From: Nitrosospira sp. Nsp2
GTDB lineage: Bacteria > Pseudomonadota > Gammaproteobacteria > Burkholderiales > Nitrosomonadaceae
DNA: 64,000 bases
Reading direction: 5' to 3'
Assembly: GCF_003050965.1 (NCBI RefSeq)
Contig: NZ_QAOU01000008.1
Coordinates: forward strand, 47,571-111,570
The position numbers and the translations under genes were made by a program. Of this stretch, positions 9,448-17,427 are shown piece after piece. The notes beneath the pieces were generated by a model. The model saw nothing but the letters and a program-made list of their open reading frames with translations. It was not told the DNA's origin and made no database searches. How positions within the stretch are numbered: the first letter of the stretch is position 1; the number at the start of each line of letters is the position of its first letter.

Positions 9448-9463
9448 CTGTAAAATCTTACAG
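9448..9463 (-). promoter_or_regulatory. lux-box-like operator upstream of luxI
   Basis: CTGTAAAATCTTACAG is a 16-bp element with perfect 6-bp arms (CTGTAA/TTACAG) around a 4-bp centre. It fits the CTGT-N8-ACAG pattern of lux boxes and agrees at 13 of 16 positions with the core of the classical Vibrio fischeri element as I recall it. It ends 66 bp upstream of luxI ATG 9382, a distance suited to activation from just upstream of the -35 region. Confidence 0.8.
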
Positions 9464-9480
9464 GAACAAATGCTGAGTAT

Positions 9481-9515
9481 CCTCTGAAACCGTTGCCTGT
9501 AGCAGGTTTCAGAGG
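9481..9515 (-). promoter_or_regulatory. Perfect 11-bp inverted repeat upstream of the luxI lux box
   Basis: CCTCTGAAACC (9481-9491) and GGTTTCAGAGG (9505-9515) are exact inverted copies around 13 nt that themselves contain TGC/GCA. It lies 17 bp upstream of the lux-box-like site. It could be a terminator closing a transcript arriving from the TonB-receptor side, an insulator protecting the luxI promoter, or an operator. No T-run follows on either strand. Confidence 0.55.
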
Positions 9516-10036
9516 TTAGCAGCGTTAAGCTTCTCCCCGCTTTTTAAGGTGTAATTCCTCCCCAAAAATAGAAGTACTGTCGCTGGTTTCGCATTTCATC
9601 AGTAAAAATTCGCCCGGCGACAGACCTCAGAAGGATGCGTTCAAGACTCGGCAGTGACGTACCCTATCGCCGTGCTTTGTATATCCGCTTACATCGTGGG
9701 TAAATTGTGGTAGCCGGACCCGAGTGACTGGATCTCCGGGCCGCCAAGTGCGCGGACGCGCAAGCCCCGTATGGAAGGATCGAGCTGCCGCAGCGGCGCG
9801 CCCCGGCCAGCATTGCGTACCATGCTCTGCACCCGGAACACTGCGACGTCCACGCAGCCATGGGTGAGGCTTACTTGATTGCAAGCTCCACAGACAAAAT
9901 ACTGCCTGGTTTTTTTTCGAAAAGAGGAAATGGCCGGCGCAGCGAATTCGTACTTACGGTTGCCCTGCTGCACCCGGCGCCCTGCCGCGACGCCGGGGAT
10001 GCAAGGCAACAGTGTACTTTCTGAAAAGTCTGTTTC
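9516..10036. other. Gene-poor stretch between the TonB receptor gene and the luxI control region
   Basis: Open frames of up to 106 codons occur on the minus strand, but none has a convincing ribosome-binding site or a recognisable product. A 7-bp inverted repeat CTGTCGC...GCGACAG with a long loop lies near 9578-9625. I see no RNA gene or mobile-element end. Confidence 0.5.
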
Positions 10037-12214
10037 TTAATTGAAATTGAAACGGATCGAACCGTACGCGCTAAGCGGGTCCCCAGGCAATGCACCGGCA
10101 AACGTCGCGTTGGTAAAGTAGGTCTTGTCCGTCAGGTTTCTGATATTGACCGCGAGATCCATTCTTTTTACCCGATAGGAAACCGCAGCATCAAAAACGA
10201 CATAAGACGGCACCCTCAAAAGGTTCAGGCTATCGGCAAACGTATCGCCCTTGTACGTTACCCCGAAGCCGAATGTGAGACCGCGGGCCAAGCCGCTTTG
10301 GATCTGATAAGTACTCCATAAGTTGGCCGCGTGAGTAGCGACTCCAACAGGCCGCGTCCCGTAAACGCTTCCGGTGATGCCAAGAACGGCATTGGTAGCC
10401 ACATTGAGCGCCAACGTCTCAGGATCCATCCATACGCCGCTACCGATAATATTCAAGCCCGCCAAAGGTCTGAAACCCAGCGAAAGTTCCACTCCCCTCG
10501 ATCGATCCTTGCCATCCTGGGTAGCCTGCCCCCCCGAACCGGGCAAAATGACGAAGTAGTTGTTGCGGCTGGTTTGAAAAAGCGCCACGTTTAAATCGGC
10601 CTTGCCGTCCAGCAGAGAGGTTTTTGCGCCCACTTCTATCTGATCGGATGTTTCCGGGGCGCGGGAGACTGCCTGCGCTTCCGTGGCGAGATTAATAAAC
10701 GCGCCGGTGCTGTAGCCGGCGTAAAACGCCAGATTTTCGGTGGGCTGGTATACACCCCCGGTTGAATAGGTTGTCAAGGATTTGGTCTGAACGATCTCGC
10801 GATAGCCGTAACTTCCCGATACCAGCTGAAATCCCTTGTCGCTGTACTGTACCAGATCGTTTCTTATTCCGAGACGGAGCTTGAATTGCTTCGTCAAGTC
10901 TATCTGATCCTGCGCATAGAACGACGTTTGATCGCTTGTAATCCTGCGATCAAAGATGGGCCTGCGCGTGAGTCCGTTCAAGGAGGTTTCTACATTTACA
11001 GGATTAAAAACATTGATGGACGATAAGGTGTAATCACCGCGCACCGTATTGATGTCCGTGTTCTTGTATTCAAATCCTCCCAAAAACGTGTGTTTAACCG
11101 GACCAGTGGTTGTTTTCCATATGAATTCGTTCTGCAATATGGTGTAACCCGCCCTATCGAATTGCTGACGCGCGTCACGCCCGGTCGACACACCGAGCGC
11201 ATTCCCTTGATTGCCGCCGCCGTTTCGCACGATCTCAAGGGTACGCGCATCGTATACGAATGCGGTACGCATGCTCAAGTCATCTGATATTGCCCAGTTA
11301 TGGGTAAGTCCCAGGCGATTGATCGTATGGTCCGTCTTGTTGAACGGGCTGTAGTACCGGTTATTGCGCGACACATTGGCGATATTGGCATTGAAATCGA
11401 AAAGTATGCCGTAGTTATCCGGCTTGATCTTCATTTCCCGGTGATCGTAGTCAATCAGGAGCGTTTTATTGTCGGCCAACCGCCAGAGCAGGCTAGGGGA
11501 CGCTTCAAAAACATTGCGTTCAAGCCCGCGAAATCCGTCGGTATGCTCAAGGTTGCCAATGGCGCGGCCGGCGAAACGCTGACCCAGAGGGCCCGTCAAA
11601 TCGACAAACCCATTCCGGGTTCCGAAACTGCCAAGCATGGTGCCTGCAGTCAACTCGAACTGGTTTTGCGGCTTTTTGGTAATGATGTTCATGCTGCCCC
11701 CCGGTCCGGCAACACCGAACAGCGCTGACCCAGGCCCTTTCAATACTTCGATGCGGTCAACGTCATACATCGTGCGGAAGTAACTGTTTTGGGCAGACCC
11801 GTCCGGGATATCGTCGCGTAAAAAACTGAGGGAAAGACCGCGCGAAGTAAAACTGTTCCCGAACCCATACCCGCCTCCCATCAGCGGCTGAACACTGGGT
11901 ACGTTGCGCATGGCATCGTTCATGGTGATGGCCCCTTGCTCCTTTAACACGCTGGCCGGCACGACGTCGACGGTAGCGGGGATATCGCGTAGTGGAGTAT
12001 CGGTCTTGCTCCCTGTACGCGCTACATCCTCCAGCGTGCCGGGACGAACCCGGCCCGTGGTGACTTTTATCTCCGGCAAGGGGTTATGTTTTTCCTTGTC
12101 GACCCGGGTCTCCTGAGCAACCGCGCTTAACGGCGTTGCCATTATCCCCAGATACAATAAGGTAATAGGGCCAATCCGTCGCGATCTGCGTTTGAAACTG
12201 CGAAAATGTTTCAC
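10037..12214 (-). CDS. TonB-dependent siderophore receptor
   Basis: A 725-residue outer-membrane receptor for ferric siderophores, energised by TonB-ExbBD. A basic signal peptide (about residues 1-33, cleaved near SAVAQ) is followed by a plug domain with the typical segments DIPATVDVVPASVLKEQG, SFTSRGLSLSF, RIEVLKGPGSALFG and GGSMNIITKKP. A C-terminal 22-strand barrel follows, ending with the aromatic terminal strand GSIRFNFN, whose final residues FNFN suit BAM recognition. It contains no extra N-terminal signalling domain, so it is not a FecA-type transducer. It is the last gene of the minus-strand iron region. I see no Fur box in the 167 bp upstream, though Fur control would be expected. 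Confidence 0.93.
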   Translation of the reverse strand: MKHFRSFKRRSRRIGPITLLYLGIMATPLSAVAQETRVDKEKHNPLPEIKVTTGRVRPGTLEDVARTGSKTDTPLRDIPATVDVVPASVLKEQGAITMNDAMRNVPSVQPLMGGGYGFGNSFTSRGLSLSFLRDDIPDGSAQNSYFRTMYDVDRIEVLKGPGSALFGVAGPGGSMNIITKKPQNQFELTAGTMLGSFGTRNGFVDLTGPLGQRFAGRAIGNLEHTDGFRGLERNVFEASPSLLWRLADNKTLLIDYDHREMKIKPDNYGILFDFNANIANVSRNNRYYSPFNKTDHTINRLGLTHNWAISDDLSMRTAFVYDARTLEIVRNGGGNQGNALGVSTGRDARQQFDRAGYTILQNEFIWKTTTGPVKHTFLGGFEYKNTDINTVRGDYTLSSINVFNPVNVETSLNGLTRRPIFDRRITSDQTSFYAQDQIDLTKQFKLRLGIRNDLVQYSDKGFQLVSGSYGYREIVQTKSLTTYSTGGVYQPTENLAFYAGYSTGAFINLATEAQAVSRAPETSDQIEVGAKTSLLDGKADLNVALFQTSRNNYFVILPGSGGQATQDGKDRSRGVELSLGFRPLAGLNIIGSGVWMDPETLALNVATNAVLGITGSVYGTRPVGVATHAANLWSTYQIQSGLARGLTFGFGVTYKGDTFADSLNLLRVPSYVVFDAAVSYRVKRMDLAVNIRNLTDKTYFTNATFAGALPGDPLSAYGSIRFNFN

Positions 12215-12289
12215 TTGTAGTCTCTCTGTTGTTTTGTTGTGAGTTGGCTGGCTACAAGCGGAGGGCTTACTGGCTGGCTACGAACGCCT

Positions 12290-12311
12290 CTGCCCCGGTT
12301 GAGGGGGGCAG
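12290..12311 (-). terminator. GC-rich hairpin downstream of the PepSY gene
   Basis: CTGCCCC (12290-12296) and GGGGCAG (12305-12311) form a perfect 7-bp stem with an 8-nt loop between the PepSY gene and the TonB-receptor gene. No U-run follows in the minus direction, so it is only a possible terminator. A tandem-like copy of GGCTGGCTAC also occurs in this gap (12245-12254 and 12272-12281). Confidence 0.4.
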
Positions 12312-12381
12312 GGACGGAAAAATTTTAGATATTTGCTCTTCGACCTCAGGATTGATGTTCAACTGTCGAAAAAAACTGCTT

Positions 12382-13137
12382 TCATGACAGCGACAGGGTC
12401 GTAAGCATCAGAATGGCTGACGCGGTGAGCGTCGTACCGATCAGTCCCGCAGCCACAAGCCGGGGTCCATGCAAGCGGCTCCATAGCAGCGTGCCGGTTA
12501 TTGCCAGCACCAGTAAACCGCCAGCCAGCGTGTCGGTAAGCAATATCCAGGCATTCGACATACCGCTCCCTTTGTGAAAGTTGGCCAGTGTTGCCCAGGC
12601 ATTGGCTTCCTTTTGCTCGATATGAGCCTCAGTATCGCCCTGCCAGTATTCGGCATTCAGGCTGAGATTGGGCGTGGTCAGCGTAACGCGCCAGTTCTCG
12701 GGTTGCACTATTTGACCGCCCCCCCAGGGCACCGGCCCGCCCGGCTTCTTCTGGACGCGGGATTTGGCGTGCGGCAGTTTAAACTTCACGCGCAGCCATG
12801 CCTCCAACGCTTCGGCAGATTGCAGACTCGCGACGGGCGGAGCCACTACCTGGCGAGTTTCGTGCTGACTGGCAAGCGGGATTTTCATTTCATTGCGATG
12901 GTTCAACAGAATGCCCGAGGCGCCGAACACCAAGCCAAGCACTGCGCCCCAGAGTCCTACCCACGCGTGTGTCCGCCGCAGCCAGACGAGAAAGCGGCCC
13001 CGCTTCATGCTAAGCGGCAGAAACAGATACCCGCGTGGCTCGGCCGCCGGTGGCAGGCCACCGTTCTGCCCGCGAGCACGTTGCTCGGTTGCCTCAGTCG
13101 GCTCAGTTGGGCGGGCATGCGACTGAGACATGCTCAT
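12382..13137 (-). CDS. PepSY-associated membrane protein, iron-uptake linked
   Basis: A 251-residue inner-membrane protein of the PepSY-associated TM family. A Pro/Glu-rich cytosolic head is followed by the characteristic RRTHAWVGLWGAVLGLVFGASGILLNHR (TM1, around residues 54-80), a periplasmic loop with a PepSY-like region, and two C-terminal helices (around 195-248). Such proteins commonly accompany TonB receptors and are thought to help periplasmic iron-siderophore reduction or sensing; the exact role is not settled. Its ATG overlaps the stop of the DUF4198 gene by 4 nt (ATGA), so the two are translationally coupled. ATG at codon 3 is an alternative start. Confidence 0.85.
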   Translation of the reverse strand: MSMSQSHARPTEPTEATEQRARGQNGGLPPAAEPRGYLFLPLSMKRGRFLVWLRRTHAWVGLWGAVLGLVFGASGILLNHRNEMKIPLASQHETRQVVAPPVASLQSAEALEAWLRVKFKLPHAKSRVQKKPGGPVPWGGGQIVQPENWRVTLTTPNLSLNAEYWQGDTEAHIEQKEANAWATLANFHKGSGMSNAWILLTDTLAGGLLVLAITGTLLWSRLHGPRLVAAGLIGTTLTASAILMLTTLSLS

Positions 13138-13781
13138 TTGTAAAGACTGAGCGTAACCTTGTGACTCTCTACCGCGTATGCCTTGCCCTCGAATTCACCT
13201 GGCTTATTCAGCTCATATTTGGCCTCGACGACGTATAAGCCGGATTCCGGTGGCGAAAAAGAAGCTTCACCTTTCTCATCCGTACGCAAATGCTTCTCCC
13301 ATCCACTGGGGGCGATAACAACAATCTCAGCCTTGGGCACGGGCTCCCCCTTGAAAGTCAGGCGCAGCAGGTTGCCGCTGGCCTGTAAATCGAGAGGCAA
13401 GCTGCCTCCGTTACCCAAACGCGCATACAGAAAGCGTCTCTGGACGGGCGCCGGAGCAGCACCCTCCTGAGGCTCGCGTATGGGCTGGCGGCGTGCCTGA
13501 ACCAGTACCGTCGCGCCAGCCGGTAGCGAAAAGTGCGTATTTTCACGGCTTGGGCTGATCGTTTTTGCCGTTCCTGCCTGGTCGATGATCGTGGCCTCCG
13601 GGTCAACGATACTGTCGAGCCTTCCCGGTGAGGTTTCCCGCAGGTTCTCCGCATATTCGCCAAAATAAAGCTTGCTGGCCGGCGTTCCGCTCTCCAACCA
13701 TAATGCATGGGCTCCAGCGTGAAGGCTGAGCGCACAGCCGAGGACGGCCGCAGTGCCGGAGACAAATGAGGCAAGTTTCAT
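13134..13781 (-). CDS. DUF4198 periplasmic protein
   Basis: A 215-residue exported protein with a Sec signal peptide (to about HAGAHA, residue 26) followed by ALWLES, the typical mature start of the DUF4198 family, which is related to NikM-like metal-uptake accessory proteins. A carboxypeptidase-regulatory-like beta domain fills the C-terminal half (LLRLTFKGEPVPKAEI to ESGLYVVEAKY). It probably works in the periplasm with the coupled PepSY membrane protein and the TonB receptor in metal or siderophore handling; the biochemical function is unknown. The gene heads this two-gene unit, and a 16-bp dyad lies 55 bp upstream of the start. Confidence 0.8.
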   Translation of the reverse strand: MKLASFVSGTAAVLGCALSLHAGAHALWLESGTPASKLYFGEYAENLRETSPGRLDSIVDPEATIIDQAGTAKTISPSRENTHFSLPAGATVLVQARRQPIREPQEGAAPAPVQRRFLYARLGNGGSLPLDLQASGNLLRLTFKGEPVPKAEIVVIAPSGWEKHLRTDEKGEASFSPPESGLYVVEAKYELNKPGEFEGKAYAVESHKVTLSLYK

Positions 13782-13836
13782 GTTTTTCCTTTAGATTGAT
13801 TTTTGGTTATTTATTTATAGACGCGTAGGATAGTCG

Positions 13837-13852
13837 AAATGCACGAGCATTT
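13837..13852 (-). promoter_or_regulatory. 16-bp dyad upstream of the DUF4198-PepSY operon
   Basis: AAATGC-ACGA-GCATTT is a perfect 6+4+6 dyad 56-71 bp upstream of the DUF4198 start. It does not look like a Fur box, so another dimeric regulator is possible. Confidence 0.4.
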
Positions 13853-13953
13853 GAGTCCGACAACAAGATCAGCGGACGCGTTTATATCATGCTTAAGGTT
13901 CATCGGCTAGGGTCTTTGGCTAGCAAACTGCGTTTTACCGGGACGAACGAGGG

Positions 13954-14874
13954 TCAGTCGACTGGAACTGGTGTCCGGTCGCCGGCCCGGACTGCTACCA
14001 GCTCAGCGAGCGTGGCGACACCCTTGCGGAAGGTCGATATATCGGAACGGTCGAGCACGACGTAAGGCGTGCCGGAGTATTTGCAGTAGCGTTTTGTCGT
14101 GAAGTAAGCTTCGTGATTTACGCAATCGACCGGACATACCACCATGTCGGCCTGGGCAAGCAGCTTGGATAGCCTCCGGCTGCTGGTGGGCCGAGGATCG
14201 CTTCGATAAAAGAATAAAGTGGCCCCCGAAGCTTCAACCACGCGGCGGTACTGGGGATATAGGGCTGCTTTTCCCCCCACGCATAGGACCTTCCGCTCGG
14301 CAAGATCAAAACTGCCCTTCAGTACCGCCTTTTTCCTGTCGCACGCGGCGCGTTCCGATGCGGCCATTAACCCCCTTCCGGCCCTTTTCGTAGCGGCGCC
14401 CAACCTCGAGCAGGAGGTGTCGGGGTTCTTGACGAGCGGAACCCAATCTGTTTCATGCGGCACGGAAATGCTCGCATCGGCGAGCTTCCGCTCAAGCAGA
14501 TCAATACGTTCCAGTAATGCTTGACGGTCATCAGCAATTACCCGACCCGCCGCACCCCTGGTCAGCAGACCCGCTCCGTTACCCGCACCTGCCTGCGTAC
14601 GTGTTGTCGGAGCCGGTCCAGCGCGACCCGAGCGCCACCGTGTGCCCGCAACACGGAAAATTTGTTTGATTACTCTCCCAAGAGAAAACACGTTCGGAAG
14701 AATGCTCGGCTTTTTCGCGCTACCTGAGCGTTCCTGCGAGTGGGATACCAGAACGGCGGAGATGGCTTTTATGCCCCGCAGAGGGGCTAACAGAATTGAG
14801 CCAGCGCGAGGCGCTTTTAATACCAGAAAGGGGAGGGTGACGCTCGAAACCGCCGAGGTTGTTATCTGTTCCAC
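13954..14874 (-). CDS. DUF2325 domain protein
   Basis: A 306-residue protein whose C-terminal third (about residues 195-290) is a DUF2325 domain: KVLCVGGKAALYPQYRRVVE, a Cys/His region VVCPVDCVNHEAYF and KRYCKYSGTPYVVLDRS. The N-terminal part is basic and low in recognisable structure, with a short coiled-coil-like segment (RQALLERIDLLERKLADA). The start is GTG 14874, with GGAG 8 nt upstream. DUF2325 has no established biochemical role. The location next to bacterioferritin suggests iron or oxidative-stress physiology, but that is context only. A 106-bp gap separates it from bfr, so it may be cotranscribed. Confidence 0.75.
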   Translation of the reverse strand: MEQITTSAVSSVTLPFLVLKAPRAGSILLAPLRGIKAISAVLVSHSQERSGSAKKPSILPNVFSLGRVIKQIFRVAGTRWRSGRAGPAPTTRTQAGAGNGAGLLTRGAAGRVIADDRQALLERIDLLERKLADASISVPHETDWVPLVKNPDTSCSRLGAATKRAGRGLMAASERAACDRKKAVLKGSFDLAERKVLCVGGKAALYPQYRRVVEASGATLFFYRSDPRPTSSRRLSKLLAQADMVVCPVDCVNHEAYFTTKRYCKYSGTPYVVLDRSDISTFRKGVATLAELVAVRAGDRTPVPVD

Positions 14875-14980
14875 AGCCCATACTCCGCGAAAAGTCAGAA
14901 AAAAGCTGGCTTGCCGTCGGTACAGGCTGGCTGGCTGAAAGCCGCTGGCTTAGAAGAAAGCCAGCGACAGCGGACAAAAC

Positions 14981-15445
14981 TTACATCTGGCTTTGCAACC
15001 AGTTCTGGACACCGACTTTCTGCATGACTTCTAACTGGGTTTCCAGCCAGTCGATATGTTCTTCTGTGTCTTCCAGAATTTCCTTGAAAATCTCCCGCGA
15101 AACGTAGTCCTTCGCTGCTTCACACGCGGCAATCCCGCCGAGCAATGTCTCGCGCGCGGTCATCTCCGCCCTGAGGTCGCACTCGACACACTCTTCTGCC
15201 TTCTCGCCGATCAACAGCTTGCCAAGCTCTTGCAGATTGGGCAGACCTTCCAGAAACAGGATACGCTCAATCAATGCGTCGGCATGCTTCATCTCCTCGA
15301 TCGATTCCTCGTATTCATGCTTTCCAAGGCTGTCGAAGCCCCAGTTCTTGTACATGCGGGCGTGGAGAAAATACTGATTGATGGCGGTCAGTTCATGTTG
15401 AAGCTGACGGTTTAGCCATTGAATAATGTCTGCGCTACTCTTCAT
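14981..15445 (-). CDS. bfr: Bacterioferritin
   Basis: A 154-residue haem-containing iron-storage protein forming a 24-mer shell in the cytosol. Ferroxidase ligands are visible at Glu18 (QHELTAINQY), Glu51 and His54 (ESIEEMKHAD), with the later Glu and ExxH near residues 94 and 127-130 (EDTEEHIDW); Met52 is the haem ligand position. Length is exactly typical. It is preceded by bfd after a 42-bp gap, which supplies the ferredoxin that releases stored iron, and by hemP further upstream. A Fur-box-like site ahead of hemP probably controls the group. Confidence 0.95.
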   Translation of the reverse strand: MKSSADIIQWLNRQLQHELTAINQYFLHARMYKNWGFDSLGKHEYEESIEEMKHADALIERILFLEGLPNLQELGKLLIGEKAEECVECDLRAEMTARETLLGGIAACEAAKDYVSREIFKEILEDTEEHIDWLETQLEVMQKVGVQNWLQSQM

Positions 15446-15487
15446 GTTTGCCTCCTCAGGCGAGATCTCGCATTTAAGCGAGTGGGT

Positions 15488-15685
15488 TTATGTGGAATGG
15501 CGTTGCGCCAAGGTTTTCTGCATCAGTGCCTGTTCCAGCACCTGCTTGGCGTGGCACGCACATATTCCGCATTGCTCGCTCACGCCCAGGTTGGCTTTCA
15601 GATCGCGCATCCGGTCGGCGCCTCCATGATGCACGGCTTCGCGGATGGCAGTATCGGTTACACCTTTGCAGACACAAATATACAT
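15488..15685 (-). CDS. bfd: Bacterioferritin-associated ferredoxin
   Basis: A 65-residue [2Fe-2S] protein that binds bacterioferritin and reduces its core to mobilise iron. The four cluster cysteines are visible at Cys4 and Cys6 (MYICVCKGVTD) and in the CGICACH segment near residues 39-44. Length is typical. It sits between hemP and bfr in the same direction with 19- and 42-bp gaps, consistent with one operon. Confidence 0.93.
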   Translation of the reverse strand: MYICVCKGVTDTAIREAVHHGGADRMRDLKANLGVSEQCGICACHAKQVLEQALMQKTLAQRHST

Positions 15686-15704
15686 GATGAGCGCCTTAAG
15701 TCTA

Positions 15705-15890
15705 CTATTTAGTCAAAATAAGCTTGCCGTTACGAGTGCGTCGCAGACGATACTGCTCGCCCTGGTGCTGAATAAATACCTCGTCACCGTGCGAGAAAAG
15801 CGCATCGCTGTAAATGCGCCTGTTCCGGTCCAGCATAACGACGTTTTGTTTCTCCAGGGTCGTTTCCGGTATCGTGTTTAACTTATCCAT
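15705..15890 (-). CDS. hemP: Hemin uptake protein HemP
   Basis: A 61-residue HemP-family protein, recognised by the conserved C-terminal GDEVFIQHQGEQYRLRRTRN followed by GKLILTK. HemP proteins are small DNA-binding or regulatory proteins linked to Fur-controlled haem uptake; in several beta-proteobacteria they activate a hemin receptor gene. No haem receptor is adjacent here. It is the first gene of hemP-bfd-bfr, with a Fur-box-like sequence 23-37 bp upstream of its ATG. Confidence 0.9.
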   Translation of the reverse strand: MDKLNTIPETTLEKQNVVMLDRNRRIYSDALFSHGDEVFIQHQGEQYRLRRTRNGKLILTK

Positions 15891-15912
15891 TTGGGCCGTT
15901 CCGCAATATTAA

Positions 15913-15927
15913 TGAGAATGATTCGTA
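15913..15927 (-). promoter_or_regulatory. Fur-box-like operator upstream of hemP
   Basis: TGAGAATGATTCGTA fits the 7-1-7 Fur consensus TGATAAT-N-ATTATCA at 11 of 14 informative positions and sits 23-37 bp upstream of the hemP start. This predicts iron-dependent repression of hemP-bfd-bfr. Confidence 0.65.
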
Positions 15928-15930
15928 ATT

Positions 15931-16584
15931 ATATTAAACCTTGCACGAAATGCAAGCGTTATTGAATAATTTTAAAAAAGTAATTTGCGGAGACTTTGAA
16001 CGAACCCGGGCCTGACCCCGGTCAACAATCAGCTGGAAACATCAGGTCAGTGGGTAGCGAAAGGTTGGCGGTAGCTTTTGGGCGAAAAGCGGTCTGGAGA
16101 CAATCTTTAACGCTGGGCTGTTCTTTATTTTTCCCGTGTTCTATCCGTTAAGCCTGTTGGCAGAAAATCTAATCAGCAATATGGATCGGAGCTCGGGTAA
16201 ACAAAGGTCTTGGAACCAGACTCGTCATGTCAAAAATCTGGAAAAAATGTTTTGAATATGCGCAGCGAGGGGAAAATTGTCCTGTGAATCACTTAAAGAA
16301 CTGACCCTCTTAAATTGGAAGGCCTGTAGTGGTCGGCTACATTGCTGGGGGGATGAGTTGCATTTCAGGGGCCCAGAGCTGCCGCTTAATACGTTTAAAA
16401 GCTCTGACCCCTCTTCCACTGATACCTCTGTGAAATTACCAATACCCGAGCCCTGCACGGATATCACACCCAAGGTGGAGCTCTCGGATCGCAGATAATA
16501 CAATAATCCTTGAAGTCCTCTTAAGCTACAAAATTCATATATTCCGTGCTTTTTTTTGGACAAGATTTCAGTTGAAGGCTTGAC
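15931..16584. other. Non-coding stretch between hemP and the polysaccharide cluster
   Basis: A 650-bp gap, AT-richer in its first part. A 112-codon minus-strand frame (16225-16563, TTG start) and a 73-codon plus-strand frame overlap each other, and neither gives a recognisable product. It may hold decayed coding sequence plus the promoter of the downstream sulfotransferase gene. No RNA gene or insertion-sequence terminus was recognised. Confidence 0.4.
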
Positions 16585-16587
16585 TTG

Positions 16588-17427
16588 ATGTTTATTATTT
16601 TTGGATCACCGCGATCTGGGACCACATTATTAAAAGAAACACTCAATTTAAATCCAGAGATCTTCATCCCCCATGAGACAAGCTTTATAGTGCCTACAGC
16701 CTATGTTATTGATCGCGTCAGCTCCCCGACATTAGGGAAGGATATAATCCGCCGATTAGTCTTATCGTCAGCAGATTATCCTCACACCTTAGGCCCGTAT
16801 TTGAGTGAAAATGACGTTAAGCTCATTCTCGATGGCGCTCCATACACGTTGGCGGGGGTACTTCGAGCGATTTATTTAGAGTTGGGTCATCGAGTAAAAA
16901 AGAAAATCTGCGGTGACAAATCTCCTAATGACCTATTGGCGGTGCAGCTTTTCCAAAATCTTGGACTATTTGATACCGAGATAAAATTTATTCACCTTGT
17001 ACGCGACGTCCGCGGCGTCATGTCTTCCTTACTTCGCGTTGGCTGGGCCCCGCACGGTGTTGAGAAACAGTTCCCACGTCTTTGGAATTATTCCAACTTA
17101 CATCTATATCATGAGATGCTGGGAAAGGATAACTACCTGTTATTGCGATACGAGGACCTCGTAGGCGATCCCAGTCGCGCAATTCGAAGGGTGTCTCATT
17201 TTCTCGGTGTAACATTCGGAGTAGAGATGCTAAATGAAACGGATCGCGGCACCTCACTACGACATCTTCCACATCACGCAAACTTATCTCGGCCCTATTT
17301 TGCGTCCCGAAGCAATGCGTGGATAAATGAGTTGCCTAGATCGGTCAGGAAAACTTGCGACATTTCAGCAGCAGAAGGATTAAGGACTTTTGGCTACGTC
17401 GAAAGCGGAGAGGTTCAGGTTGAATAA
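16588..17427 (+). CDS. Sulfotransferase (PAPS-dependent family)
   Basis: A 279-residue cytosolic sulfotransferase-like protein. The N-terminal FGSPRSGTTLLKETLN (from residue 5) is the PAPS 5'-phosphosulfate-binding loop, and IHLVRDVRGVMSSLL near residues 134-150 is the 3'-phosphate motif; LLLRYEDLVGDP is also typical. It probably sulfates a sugar or peptide acceptor of the polysaccharide made by the downstream genes. ATG 16588 is chosen over the preceding TTG. The next methyltransferase gene overlaps its 3' end. The upstream DNA is non-coding for about 650 bp, so this gene likely opens the cluster. Confidence 0.85.
   Translation: MFIIFGSPRSGTTLLKETLNLNPEIFIPHETSFIVPTAYVIDRVSSPTLGKDIIRRLVLSSADYPHTLGPYLSENDVKLILDGAPYTLAGVLRAIYLELGHRVKKKICGDKSPNDLLAVQLFQNLGLFDTEIKFIHLVRDVRGVMSSLLRVGWAPHGVEKQFPRLWNYSNLHLYHEMLGKDNYLLLRYEDLVGDPSRAIRRVSHFLGVTFGVEMLNETDRGTSLRHLPHHANLSRPYFASRSNAWINELPRSVRKTCDISAAEGLRTFGYVESGEVQVE

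Noticed and set aside
9627..10009. Minus frames of 65-106 codons beyond the TonB receptor
   Set aside because: Several overlapping frames with no ribosome-binding site or recognisable domain.
16225..16563. 112-codon minus frame before the sulfotransferase
   Set aside because: TTG start, odd composition and no family; it overlaps a plus frame of equal quality.
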